This document shows, in pieces, positions 26,336 through 34,612 of a DNA stretch of 35,887 bases. A program made the position numbers and the translations under genes. The notes below the pieces were generated by a model. It was not told where the DNA came from. It searched no databases and saw only the letters and a list, made by a program, of their open reading frames with translations. This DNA comes from Planctomycetia bacterium (lineage in GTDB: Bacteria; Planctomycetota; Planctomycetia; Pirellulales; UBA1268): NCBI GenBank assembly GCA_026401075.1, contig JAPLNQ010000101.1:1-35887 (forward strand). Direction: 5' to 3'. Numbering within the stretch: position 1 is the first letter of the stretch; every line of letters begins with the position of its first letter.

Positions 26336-26363
26336 GATATACGCACGTACACACTCATGTCAA
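26336..26363 (-). promoter_or_regulatory. Strong promoter of the small gene-chrA operon
   Basis: On the minus strand TTGACA (26363-26358), 16-nt spacer, TATATC (26341-26336), about 53 nt leader. The -35 is a perfect consensus, unlike every other promoter here, and lies inside the last codons (TTG-ACA-TGA) of the sialidase fragment. Confidence 0.6.
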
Positions 26364-26702
26364 CCCGCAGATGAGGCTTGTCCCGGTGCGGCGATTCTCC
26401 CGCATGATGCAGCAGAGTTCGTCGCCGCCGGGCGAGCGGAACACGGAGGGCTCGCAGGGATCTTTTCCACCAAGTGTCGTGCCATCGCAGGCCATGACAG
26501 GATCCGACCAGGTGAACCCGCCGTCGCGGGTGACCGACTGGAGCACCTGAAGATCGGCATCCTTTCCCCCTGCGCCCCGGTGGAACATACCGAGCGTCGA
26601 GCCATCCTTCAGTGGCACCAGGCTGGAGAACGTCATCACGTTGCGGAACGGGGCATCGCTGGCGAGGGGCGTCGAAAGTGGCGGCTCCTCACGCCAGGGA
26701 TA
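26355..26702 (-). pseudogene. Exo-alpha-sialidase-like fragment, truncated at both ends
   Basis: Reading upstream of the GTG start in the ORF track, the frame stays open from 26702 ([20 protein letters not shown]) to a TGA at 26355. It contains the conserved sialidase motif [19 protein letters not shown] and an Asp-box-like [13 protein letters not shown]. Its first codon abuts the left arm of the 28-bp inverted repeat. Its end ([16 protein letters not shown]) stops well short of a full sialidase, whose domain would need several further Asp-box blades. It is not a close copy of the intact sialidase-like gene at 31838-33070. It has no promoter or start of its own. It is called a remnant from which DNA was lost or replaced on both sides. 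Confidence 0.65.
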
Positions 26703-26783
26703 TGAAAAGGGGACGCAGCTCTTTTCTTCATCCGTGCGCTCCGTCTGGTGAAAGGTGAAGAAAAGAGCTGCGTCCCCTTTTCA
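26703..26783. repeat. 28-bp perfect inverted repeat (REP-like), 25-bp loop
   Basis: Arms 26703-26730 and 26756-26783 are exact reverse complements, beginning TGAAAAGGGGACGCAGCTC. The loop is TCCGTGCGCTCCGTCTGGTG plus 5 bases. The right arm begins with the TGA stop of the DUF1501 gene (on its strand), and the left arm meets the sialidase fragment. The shape resembles the REP/BIME elements mobilised by REP-associated tyrosine transposases; no such transposase gene is in the window. The arm length is unlike the other palindrome family here. Confidence 0.85.
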
Positions 26784-28174
26784 CGCCAGCACGGGCTGGA
26801 TCACGTGGCCGTGCACGTCGGTGAGCCGGCGTTCGATGCCGTTGTTGTAGAAGGAGAGCCGCGTGTGATCGAGGCCGATGAGGTGGAGGATCGTGGCGTG
26901 GAGATCGTAGATCGTGGCCACGTTCTCGACCGCCTTGTAGCCAAACTCATCGGTCGCGCCGTAATGGAAGGCCCGCTTCACGCCGGCACCGGCGAGCCAG
27001 ACGGTGAACCCCGCTGGGTTATGGTCGCGGCCGTTGGCTCCCTTCTGGAAGGTCGGCATCCGGCCAAACTCCGTCACGAACACCACCAGCGTGTCGGCAA
27101 GCAGACCACGGTCCTTGAGATCCCGGAGCAGTCCGGCGACGGGCTGGTCGAGGATCGGACCGTGCACGCTGTATTGCTTCTCGATGGTCTTGTGGCCGTC
27201 CCAGTTGCCCACGCCCTCGCCCATTGCGTAGCCGCCGTTGAAGAGCTGCACGAACCGCACCCCCTTCTCCACGAGCCGCCGGGCGAGGATGCAGTTGCGG
27301 GCGAAGCGGGCCTTGAGTGAATTCTTCGTGTCGTCGGCGCCGTAGAGCGCGAGGGTCTGGGCCGACTCGTCCGAGAGGTCGGCCACCTTTGCCGCGGAGA
27401 GCTGCATCTTGGCGGCCAGTTCGTAGGCACTGATCCGGGCCGCGAGGTCGGTGTCGCCCGGATGCCGTGAAAGGTGGTCTTCGTTGAGCCTCTTGAGGAA
27501 GTCGCGGGTGGCCTGGTCGGCTTCGACTGAGATCGAAGCCGGACGGGCCAGGTTTGCAATCGGGCGGTCGGCATTGAAGCCCGTGCCCTGAAAGACGGCC
27601 GGTAGAAAGGCCGACTGCCAGTGCCGTGGACCGTTCTGCGGCACGCCGCGAGGATCGGGGATGGCCACAAACGCCGGCAGGTCGTTGCATTCGCTCCCAA
27701 GGGCGTAGGTCGTCCACGCGCCGATGCTCGGGAAGCCGTCGAGCGTGAACCCGGTCGACATCTGGCTCTCGGCCGGCCCGTGGGTGTTGCTCTTGGCCGT
27801 CATTGAGTGGATGAAGCACATCTCGTCGGCCATGTCGCCAAGCTGCGGCAACAGGTCGCTCGTCATCGTGCCGCTCTCGCCCCGTGGCTTGAAGTCCCAG
27901 AGCGGCTTGATCAGGTTCCCCTGCTCACCCTGGAACGTGATCAGCTTTTCGCCGCTGGCTGTCGGCATCGGCGTGTCGTGCCGCTTCACGAGCTCCGGCT
28001 TGTAGTCGAACGTGTCGACATGCGAGAGCGCGCCCGAGCAGAAGATCATCAGCACCCGCTTGGCCTTCGCGGGAAAGTGCGGCGACCGCGGGGCGAGAGG
28101 CCGGTGCCGCCCCACTGGAGGAAGTCACGGCGATCGAGCATCCGGCGGCCGGCATGGGAAAGTTCGTGTCGCAT
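26781..28174 (-). CDS. DUF1501-family protein with disrupted Tat signal
   Basis: The main frame (28115-26781) encodes the DUF1501 family: [97 protein letters not shown]. These exported, sulfatase-like proteins usually follow a PSD1 gene, and here it starts 7 nt after the PSD1 stop. A different frame from ATG 28174 reads [20 protein letters not shown], a normal Tat signal start with its twin arginines, then loses the frame in GGCACCGGCCTCTCG before any hydrophobic core. The main frame resumes at [16 protein letters not shown], so the h-region is gone and export should fail if the DNA is right. Function of the family is unknown. Confidence 0.75.
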
Positions 28175-28181
28175 GGGCGCC

Positions 28182-31100
28182 TCAGTAGATGGTGATGAAT
28201 TCGCTGGCGTTGTAGAGGCTGCGGCAAAGCATCGGCAGGCCGTGAGCGGCGACGAGCGTGCGGCCTGCGGCCACCTCGGCCTCCGTGGCCTTGCGGCCGA
28301 AGGCCAGTTCGATCGCCCGGCCCACCTGGAGGCCGGGGTCGCTTCCCGCCTCCCGCTCGACCCGCTTGGCGAATCGCGCGGCCTGGTCGAGCAGGAAATC
28401 GCCGTTGAGCATGTTGAGCGCCTGCAGCGGCGTCACGCTCACTGTCCGCTTTGGCTGCACCTGCCCGGCATCGGGGCAGTCGAAGGCGCCGAAGAAGCTG
28501 TCGAGCTCGGCCCGCGGCTTCGACTGATAGACCATCCTGCGGAAGTCCTCGTCGGTGAACGTCGTCTTCGTGGTGTAAACCTTCACGTAATTCGTGTTGG
28601 GCTCGAAGAGGTCGAAGCCCGGCCCGCCCATCTTCGTGTTGAGGCTGCCGCTCACGGCGAGGATCGCGTCGCGCAGCGGCTCGGCCTCCAGCCGCCGCGG
28701 CGGATATCGCCAGAGCAGCCGCGAGCCCGAGTCGACCGTCAGGCCATCCTCTCGTGGCGTGCTCGTCTGCCGGTAAGCCCGGCTCGTGACGATCAGCTTG
28801 TGAAGGGCCTTCAGCCGCCAGCGGCTGGCAGGGTTTGCGGGGTCGATGAGTTCGCTGGCCAGCCAGTCGAGCAGTGCAGGATGGCTCGGCAGGGCCCCGT
28901 TGACGCCGAAGTCGCTCGGCGTGTCGACGATGCCGGTGCCGAAATGGTAGTGCCAGAGCCGGTTGGCGATCACACGGGCCGTGAGCGGATTGGTCGGCGA
29001 GGCGATCCAGTCGGCGAGCGCCCTGCGGCGGTCGCTCTCCGGGGCGTCGGCCGGGAGCTCCCACGAGGCACCGAATCGCGAAAGGCTGCCGGGGGCGATC
29101 TCCTCCCGCAGAGCCATCGGGTCGCCACGGAAGAAACGATGCGTCTTCTGGGCCGCGACGAACTGGCCGGCATACGCCTTCGGCAGCGTCTTCAGCGGCT
29201 CAAGCTTCTTCTTGAGATCCGCCGCCGTCTCCGAGAGGCTTTCCATCTCGGCCAATTCATTTGGCGAGAGCTCGGCGGCCGACGTGATCGGGCCGGTCTT
29301 GTGAGCGTAGTCGTGCGGCAGCCGGTCGGCGTGGGTCGCAACGACCTTCCAGTTCTCGCCATCGAGCGACGTGCTGACCTCGTATTTCGTCGTCAATCGG
29401 TCGGTGTATTCAGGCTTCGGACTGCGGTCGCGGCTCCAGACGACGCGGCTGAGTTCCTCCACCCCGGGCAGCTCCAGCTGAACCCAGCCCTTGCCGATCT
29501 CATTGGAGATCCACGACCGGCGGTTGCCGTACTTGCCGTCGTTGATGTGCTCGAGCTTATGGGAGATGTTGTCGGCGATGGTGCCCGAGGCCGACGGTTT
29601 CGCTCCGGCTGCCACATTGCGGCCGTCGACGGTGAATGCCTCCAGTTCGTCGAGGCAGGGCTCCGCTGCCGTCGTGTCGAGCACGGTGAATCGCACGAAC
29701 CGGGCCTTCGTTGGCGGGAAGGCATCCACATTCTCGCTGGCCGACACCGGGCCGCGGAGATGCGGAGTCCGGTTGGCCACGTCGTCGAGCGACTCCTGCT
29801 CTTCGAAGATCACGGCGTCGGCCGTGAGCGGAGCCTCAGCAGAGCCACCGACGACGAGCAGCCGCGATGCCTCAGTGAGCGCATGGACGCCAGCCTCGCG
29901 CAAGCCACTCCAGAGCGGCTGGCTCGGCGTCGGTTCGCCGCTGGCATCGTTCAAGAGTCGCTGGTCGACCGTGGCGATCACGGTCTGGTCTGCCGTGGTC
30001 TTGGCGTCGCCGTCGGCGTCGATGACGTATTTCGCGTCGCGAGAATGCGTGTGCCATCCGGCACCCCACGAGAGCCAGATCCGGAACACGCCGGCAGCCT
30101 TGGGCCCGTAGGCGAAGACGGTCTGACCGGGGGCAGCCTGCCACCAGGTGTATTCCTTGCCGATGTTGGGGAGTGAGCGGATGTCGCCGGGCTCGTCGGC
30201 GTGGCCGCGTTCGGTGCCGGCGGCATGCGTGGCGACCCCCTTCGGCTCGGCCAGCTTCTCCGTCTGTGAGGCAGAGAGGTCGTCGATCACGATCGTGCGG
30301 CGAAGCCGCGCAGCGGGCTGCAGTTCGGCAAGCCGACGCTGGATGGGCCGCAATTCCAGCTCGATGGCGGCGACCTGCTTCAGCCGGTCGGCGTTGTCGG
30401 GGGGCAGGATGTCGCGGTCGCCGTGCTTGACTCCGGCAAAGACCGCTTTGATCCGATAGTAATCGGTCTGCAGCACGGGATCGAACTTGTGGTCGTGGCA
30501 GCGGGCGCAGCCAACGGTGAGACCGAGCATGGCCGAGCCCGTCGTGCTCACCATGTCGTGCATTTCGTCGGCCCGCTGGTTGGCCGTGAGCACAGGATCG
30601 GGCGACCCGACCTCGTCCTTCGGTCCGCCGACGATGAAGCCCGTGGCCGCGTCGGCTCCGAGCATGTCGCCGCAGAGTTGCTCCCTGACAAACTGGTCAT
30701 AAGGCGTGTCGGCATTGAACGACGCGATCACCCAGTCGCGATAGGGCCAGGCATTGGACCGAACCTTGTTCATCTCGAAGCCGTGGCTCTCGGCGAATCG
30801 CACGACGTCGAGCCAGTGCCGCGCCCAGCGCTCGCCGTAGTGCGGTGAGGCAAGCAGCCGGTCGACGAGTTCCGCAAACGGCCCGGCCGTGTTGCCAGCG
30901 GCGCGGCAGGAGTCTTCGAAGGCCGCGATCTCCTCTGGCGATGGCGGTAGGCCGATCAGGTCGAAGTGGACGCGGCGAATGAGTGTTCGCGGGTCGGCCT
31001 CCGGATTGAGGGCGAGGCCCTTCTCGGTAAGCGCGGCGACGATGAACGCGTCGATCGGATTCTTGCCGATGGCTGCCTGACCGCCGCCGGCTGCTTGGGT

Positions 31101-31622
31101 TGAAGCGAGAGCTGGTACAGCCGGTCGCTCGAGCGGTTGAAACGCCCAGTGGTTCGCGCCCTTCGCGGGGGCGGCATCGCCCTTAGGCAGGAGCGACTCA
31201 GGCAGCGTCTGCATGTCGTCGGGCCACGGGGCGCCGGCCTCGATCCAGAGCCGCACGAGCTGCTGCTCGTCGGCAGAGAGTGGCTCGCCGTCGGCCGGCA
31301 TTCGGCTTTCATGGTCGTCGGTGACGATCCGCTTGAAGAGTTCGCTCTCGTCGGGCTTGCCGGGCGCGATGCCCACGGACCCCGAGTCACCGCCTGCGAT
31401 CGTCTTTTCCCGCTCGTCGATCCGAAACCCGCTCTCCGGGCTGCCGGCGGCATGGCAGGCCCCGCACTTCGTGGCCAGCAGCGGCGCCACCTGGGTGCGG
31501 AACGTCTCGGCGGCCGCGGTATCAGCGGCGGGAGCCGCAAAGGCGGCATCGCGAGGGACGGCGAGGGCCAAAAGGCCCGCGAGGACAACCACCGCCCAGA
31601 CGCTCGACTGCGAAAGCTTCAT
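28182..31622 (-). CDS. PSD1/DUF1553 cytochrome-like protein with discoidin-like insertion
   Basis: ATG 31622 (MKLSQSSVWAVVVLAGLLAL) gives a signal peptide and an 1146-residue protein. In order: a c-type heme motif CGACH (PSCyt1-like), the DUF1549 region (NPIDAFIVAALTEKGLALNP, FDLIGLPPSPEEIAAFE), a second motif CARCH in GCARCHDHKFDP, a discoidin/F5-8C-like insertion at about residues 600-760 (LEAFTVDGRNVAAGAKPSAS, EVSTSLDGENWKVVATH), and the DUF1553/PSD1 region (LADWIASPTNPLTARVIANR, GVNGALPSHPALLDWLASEL, NMLNGDFLLDQAARFAKRVE). These exported proteins accompany DUF1501 in Planctomycetota and are thought to oxidise or bind complex sugars; neither is proven. The ORF-track start at 31724 is rejected. 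Promoter TACTAT with an A-tract lies upstream. Confidence 0.88.
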   Translation of the reverse strand: MKLSQSSVWAVVVLAGLLALAVPRDAAFAAPAADTAAAETFRTQVAPLLATKCGACHAAGSPESGFRIDEREKTIAGGDSGSVGIAPGKPDESELFKRIVTDDHESRMPADGEPLSADEQQLVRLWIEAGAPWPDDMQTLPESLLPKGDAAPAKGANHWAFQPLERPAVPALASTQAAGGGQAAIGKNPIDAFIVAALTEKGLALNPEADPRTLIRRVHFDLIGLPPSPEEIAAFEDSCRAAGNTAGPFAELVDRLLASPHYGERWARHWLDVVRFAESHGFEMNKVRSNAWPYRDWVIASFNADTPYDQFVREQLCGDMLGADAATGFIVGGPKDEVGSPDPVLTANQRADEMHDMVSTTGSAMLGLTVGCARCHDHKFDPVLQTDYYRIKAVFAGVKHGDRDILPPDNADRLKQVAAIELELRPIQRRLAELQPAARLRRTIVIDDLSASQTEKLAEPKGVATHAAGTERGHADEPGDIRSLPNIGKEYTWWQAAPGQTVFAYGPKAAGVFRIWLSWGAGWHTHSRDAKYVIDADGDAKTTADQTVIATVDQRLLNDASGEPTPSQPLWSGLREAGVHALTEASRLLVVGGSAEAPLTADAVIFEEQESLDDVANRTPHLRGPVSASENVDAFPPTKARFVRFTVLDTTAAEPCLDELEAFTVDGRNVAAGAKPSASGTIADNISHKLEHINDGKYGNRRSWISNEIGKGWVQLELPGVEELSRVVWSRDRSPKPEYTDRLTTKYEVSTSLDGENWKVVATHADRLPHDYAHKTGPITSAAELSPNELAEMESLSETAADLKKKLEPLKTLPKAYAGQFVAAQKTHRFFRGDPMALREEIAPGSLSRFGASWELPADAPESDRRRALADWIASPTNPLTARVIANRLWHYHFGTGIVDTPSDFGVNGALPSHPALLDWLASELIDPANPASRWRLKALHKLIVTSRAYRQTSTPREDGLTVDSGSRLLWRYPPRRLEAEPLRDAILAVSGSLNTKMGGPGFDLFEPNTNYVKVYTTKTTFTDEDFRRMVYQSKPRAELDSFFGAFDCPDAGQVQPKRTVSVTPLQALNMLNGDFLLDQAARFAKRVEREAGSDPGLQVGRAIELAFGRKATEAEVAAGRTLVAAHGLPMLCRSLYNASEFITIY

Positions 31623-31684
31623 GGTGGCACGTTCCAGGAGGTTGGGCGAATGCGGCCCAGCGGTCGTGAAGCAGGACCCTCCTA

Positions 31685-31690
31685 TAGTAT
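31685..31690 (-). promoter_or_regulatory. Candidate -10 for the PSD1/DUF1501 operon
   Basis: Minus-strand GATACTATAGGAGGG carries TACTAT about 62 nt before ATG 31622. CTGAAAAAACGTAA lies roughly 45-60 nt upstream of the -10, as for the PfkB gene. Confidence 0.45.
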
Positions 31691-31837
31691 CGACAAGCGC
31701 ACCCGCCCTGCACTTCCATTCCACCGCAAATCTTTTACGTTTTTTCAGGAAGTGCTACTGCTGCGGCGGCGCTATGTCCTGCAGCCGGCGGGCAGCCAGC
31801 CGTGGTGGAAGTGTTGTGCCGCATGATGCCAGTCTGA

Positions 31838-33070
31838 TCAGTCGGCCCGCAGGGCCGCAACCGGGATCACGGCCAGTTCGCCGCTGTTGTTGTTCCACAG
31901 TTGCCGCCCCTCACCGACACGGCCCGCGCCGCCACCGGAGTTTGAGTAGCCCACATAGAGTTGGCCGTCGCGCTCGATCGCATACGGATACGAAAGCTGG
32001 GCCCTTGGATGCGACTCCGCTTCGCCGTCTTGCTCGCTGCGGCGAATCACCAATACCCGCGAAAAGGTGCTCGCCCCCGGCGGCCCGAGGGCGATCGTCA
32101 GCGGGGTGCGCTTGCTGCCGCTGTCCGCAGTGGTCGTGCAGATCAGATACGGCTCGCCGCTCGAGAGCCGGCCCGCGTAGGGCTTGCTCGTCGTCATAGG
32201 GAGGTTACTCGGCTGCGACGGCGTCCAGGTGCGTCCGTAGTCGTCGCTCGTCGCCACGAGTGCGAGAGCCTTTGCCCCGTAGCGGGCGATGCTCGTGATC
32301 CGGCGGCCCTGCGTGACCAGCGTCGATTCGCCCCACATTCCCCCGGGGCCTTCGGCCGCGGGGACCACCCCGAGACCTTCGGCCACCGGAATCACCACGA
32401 GATCCCAGGTCGTGAAATTATCCCCCCGGCTGATCGCGACGGCGGCCGGATGCACACCGCCCGCGCTGGCGTCGCCCCGCGCGGATATGCCCGCCATGAT
32501 CCAGTTGCCGTCCTCAATCCGCTGCGGCTCCTGCATCGGCCAGAAGCCCCCTTCGACCACGACGCCAAGTGCCGCCCACCGTCCCGTCGCCTCGTCGAGC
32601 ACGTAGCCCCTGGTGTGTACCCGTTTCATCGTGCCGTAGTAGGCCCCCATGAACGCATGGAGCCGGCCGCCGTGCGAGAGAAACACGCCGTGGCTCACGG
32701 CCAGATCCGGCTCCTCACCAGAGTCGATCGTGAACGTCTCGCCCCACGTGCGTCCGCCATCGTCGCTCACCCGGCTACGGGCCTCTTCGCTGCCAGTGTT
32801 TTCGCCCCCCTTGTTGTGGCCGAACGACGCATAGAGCCGGTCCTTGTGCCAGGCAAGCCCGACCCCGTGCAGAAACCGGTAGCCGTCTTGATTGAACTCA
32901 TATGGCTTGATGACGGCAAACCGCGTGCCGGCAATCACGGGCATGTCGACCGCACGCGGCAACGTCGCGGCCGGATCCCAGAGCATCGCCGGCTCCGCCG
33001 CAAAAAGGTGGCAGCCACCAAAAATGGCGAAGATGCACAGGACAGGGGGCGGCAGTCGAGCGTTCATCAT
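31838..33070 (-). CDS. Exported sialidase-like (BNR/Asp-box) protein
   Basis: ATG 33070 (MMNARLPPPVLCIFAIFGGC) follows GAGG with an 8-nt spacer and begins a signal peptide; the ORF-track start at 33157 has no SD and a charged tail. The 410-residue protein is a beta-propeller with clear Asp-boxes (SDDGGRTWGE, SDDYGRTWTP), plus HGVGLAWHKDRLYASFG and SYPYAIERDGQLYVGYSNSG, the last close to the sialidase C-terminus. It would cleave sialic acid or related sugars from glycans outside the cell, or act as a lectin-like propeller; an obvious catalytic Tyr-Glu pair was not assigned. A 215-nt gap separates it from the PSD1 gene downstream. Confidence 0.72.
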   Translation of the reverse strand: MMNARLPPPVLCIFAIFGGCHLFAAEPAMLWDPAATLPRAVDMPVIAGTRFAVIKPYEFNQDGYRFLHGVGLAWHKDRLYASFGHNKGGENTGSEEARSRVSDDGGRTWGETFTIDSGEEPDLAVSHGVFLSHGGRLHAFMGAYYGTMKRVHTRGYVLDEATGRWAALGVVVEGGFWPMQEPQRIEDGNWIMAGISARGDASAGGVHPAAVAISRGDNFTTWDLVVIPVAEGLGVVPAAEGPGGMWGESTLVTQGRRITSIARYGAKALALVATSDDYGRTWTPSQPSNLPMTTSKPYAGRLSSGEPYLICTTTADSGSKRTPLTIALGPPGASTFSRVLVIRRSEQDGEAESHPRAQLSYPYAIERDGQLYVGYSNSGGGAGRVGEGRQLWNNNSGELAVIPVAALRAD

Positions 33071-33209
33071 TCCCATTTCCTCACGGTTTGGTGGCCGGCA
33101 CCTTTCTCGAGAAGATACGCCGGCACGACGGCGGAGGGAACGGATCGGTTCGGCCATTTCACGGTAACTCGTCTCCGTTTTTTCCCGGTGAGACGCCCTT
33201 CCCCGCGGC

Positions 33210-33215
33210 TACGAT
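33210..33215 (+). promoter_or_regulatory. Candidate -10 for the GAF-phosphatase gene
   Basis: GGCTACGATGCTG contains TACGAT, with a T-tract at 33178-33183 upstream and ATG 33254 39 nt downstream. No clear -35 or Shine-Dalgarno. Confidence 0.35.
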
Positions 33216-33253
33216 GCTGATGTTTTACAGCGACGAAAGACGACAACACACCC

Positions 33254-34552
33254 ATGAATGACACCGAATCTGGTCTCTCCCGGTCGCGGATCACTGATCT
33301 CGAGCGGCTGCTCGACGTAGCCCGCCACCTGGGGGCGACGGTCGATCTGGATGCCCTGCTCGAGACGGTCGCGGTTGCGGCGATGTCGGTGCTCGATTGC
33401 GAACGGGCGACCGTCTACCTCTACGATCAGTCTGCCGGCGAACTGTGCAGCAGGCTGGCGACAGGCATCGCGGATTCGCCGATCAACGAGATTCGGTTTC
33501 CTGTCACCCGGGGCATCGCCGGTGAGGTGGCTCGCACCGGGCACAGCGTCAACCTGCCCGACGCGTATGCCGATCCGCGGTTCAACCCCGACTTCGACCG
33601 CGTCAGCGGGTTCCGCACCCGGAGCATGCTGGCCGTGCGGTTAGCCGATCACGACGACCAGACGGTGGGCGTGTTGCAAGTGCTCAACAAGCGGTCGGGC
33701 CCATTCGATGCCCGCGACGAAGAGGTCGCGGGCTTCCTCGGCGGCCAAGCGGGGGTGGCGATCCAACGGCAGTCGCTGCTGCATCACTTCGCGGAGAAGC
33801 AGCGGATCGAGCGGGACCTCAGCATCGCCCGCAGCATCCAACAGGGACTTCTGCCGCGGGAGAAGCCGAGCGTGCCGGGGTTCGACATCGCGGGCTGGAA
33901 TCAGCCGGCCGACGAGACCGGTGGCGACTTCTACGATTTTTTTCCTCTCCCCGACGGTCGCTTCGCACTGGCGATCGCCGATGCCACCGGCCATGGCATC
34001 GGTCCGGCGCTGGTCGTCGCCGAAACGCGGGCGCTGCTCCGGGCCCTCGTGCATCAGTCGTCGTCGCTGCCAAGTGTCGTGTCGAGCGTCCACTCGCTGC
34101 TCTGTCTCGATCTGCCCGACGGACGGTTTGTGACGCTGTTCTGCGGCCTTCTCGATCCATCGCGGGGCACGGTGCACTACGTGAGTGCAGCGCAGGCACC
34201 GATTTACGTCTATGAGGCGGCGACAGGAATGGTGCGCGAATTTGCCGCGCAGGGCCTGCCGCTCGCCCTCATGCCCGAAGCAACCTACGAAGAGTCAACC
34301 GATATCCACCTGGCCGAGGGCGATGTGCTCGTGCTCCTCACGGATGGATTCTTCGAGTGGAGTCGGCCGGACGGCGAGCAGTTTGGCGAGGAGCGCGTGC
34401 GGGAGATCATGCGACGGCATCATGCCCTCCCGGCGGCCGAGTTCATCGACCTCCTGCATCGCGCGGTCGTCGAATTCGCAGCGGGCACCCGTCAGGGCGA
34501 TGATCTGACGGCTGTGGTCGTCAAGCGAACTGCGTCAGTAACTAGGCTATAG
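33254..34552 (+). CDS. GAF-domain PP2C-type serine phosphatase (RsbU/SpoIIE-like)
   Basis: This 432-residue cytoplasmic protein has an N-terminal GAF domain (about residues 15-175: LLDVARHLGATVDLDALLET, VTRGIAGEVARTG, SMLAVRLADHD, TVGVLQVLNKRSGPF). A short helix then leads into the SpoIIE-type PP2C domain (residues 190-428), with metal-binding acidic residues in ADETGGDFYDFF, ADATGHGIG, LLTDGFFEWS and QGDDLTAVVV. Such proteins dephosphorylate anti-sigma-factor antagonists in stress-signalling partner switches after sensing a ligand through GAF. No anti-sigma or antagonist gene is adjacent here, so the partner is unknown. ATG 33254 is well placed. A GC hairpin without U-tract follows its stop (34578-34593). 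Confidence 0.87.
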   Translation: MNDTESGLSRSRITDLERLLDVARHLGATVDLDALLETVAVAAMSVLDCERATVYLYDQSAGELCSRLATGIADSPINEIRFPVTRGIAGEVARTGHSVNLPDAYADPRFNPDFDRVSGFRTRSMLAVRLADHDDQTVGVLQVLNKRSGPFDARDEEVAGFLGGQAGVAIQRQSLLHHFAEKQRIERDLSIARSIQQGLLPREKPSVPGFDIAGWNQPADETGGDFYDFFPLPDGRFALAIADATGHGIGPALVVAETRALLRALVHQSSSLPSVVSSVHSLLCLDLPDGRFVTLFCGLLDPSRGTVHYVSAAQAPIYVYEAATGMVREFAAQGLPLALMPEATYEESTDIHLAEGDVLVLLTDGFFEWSRPDGEQFGEERVREIMRRHHALPAAEFIDLLHRAVVEFAAGTRQGDDLTAVVVKRTASVTRL

Positions 34553-34577
34553 GCAAATCGTGTGGCCAAGCCGTCGG

Positions 34578-34593
34578 GCCGCCCGTGGGCGGC
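34578..34593 (+). terminator. GC-rich hairpin after the GAF-phosphatase gene
   Basis: GCCGCCC-GT-GGGCGGC has a 7-bp stem between the phosphatase and DUF2293 genes. It is followed by TCTAGC rather than a U-tract, so termination is uncertain. Confidence 0.35.
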
Positions 34594-34612
34594 TCTAGCA
34601 AGGATGTGAACG

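Noticed and set aside
27807-30176. 789-residue + strand ORF
   Set aside because: Antisense shadow of the PSD1 and DUF1501 genes; its protein has no domain sense and arises from high GC codon use.
31623-31837. Gene in the 215-nt gap
   Set aside because: No ORF with coding character; it holds the A-tract and the -10 for the PSD1 operon.
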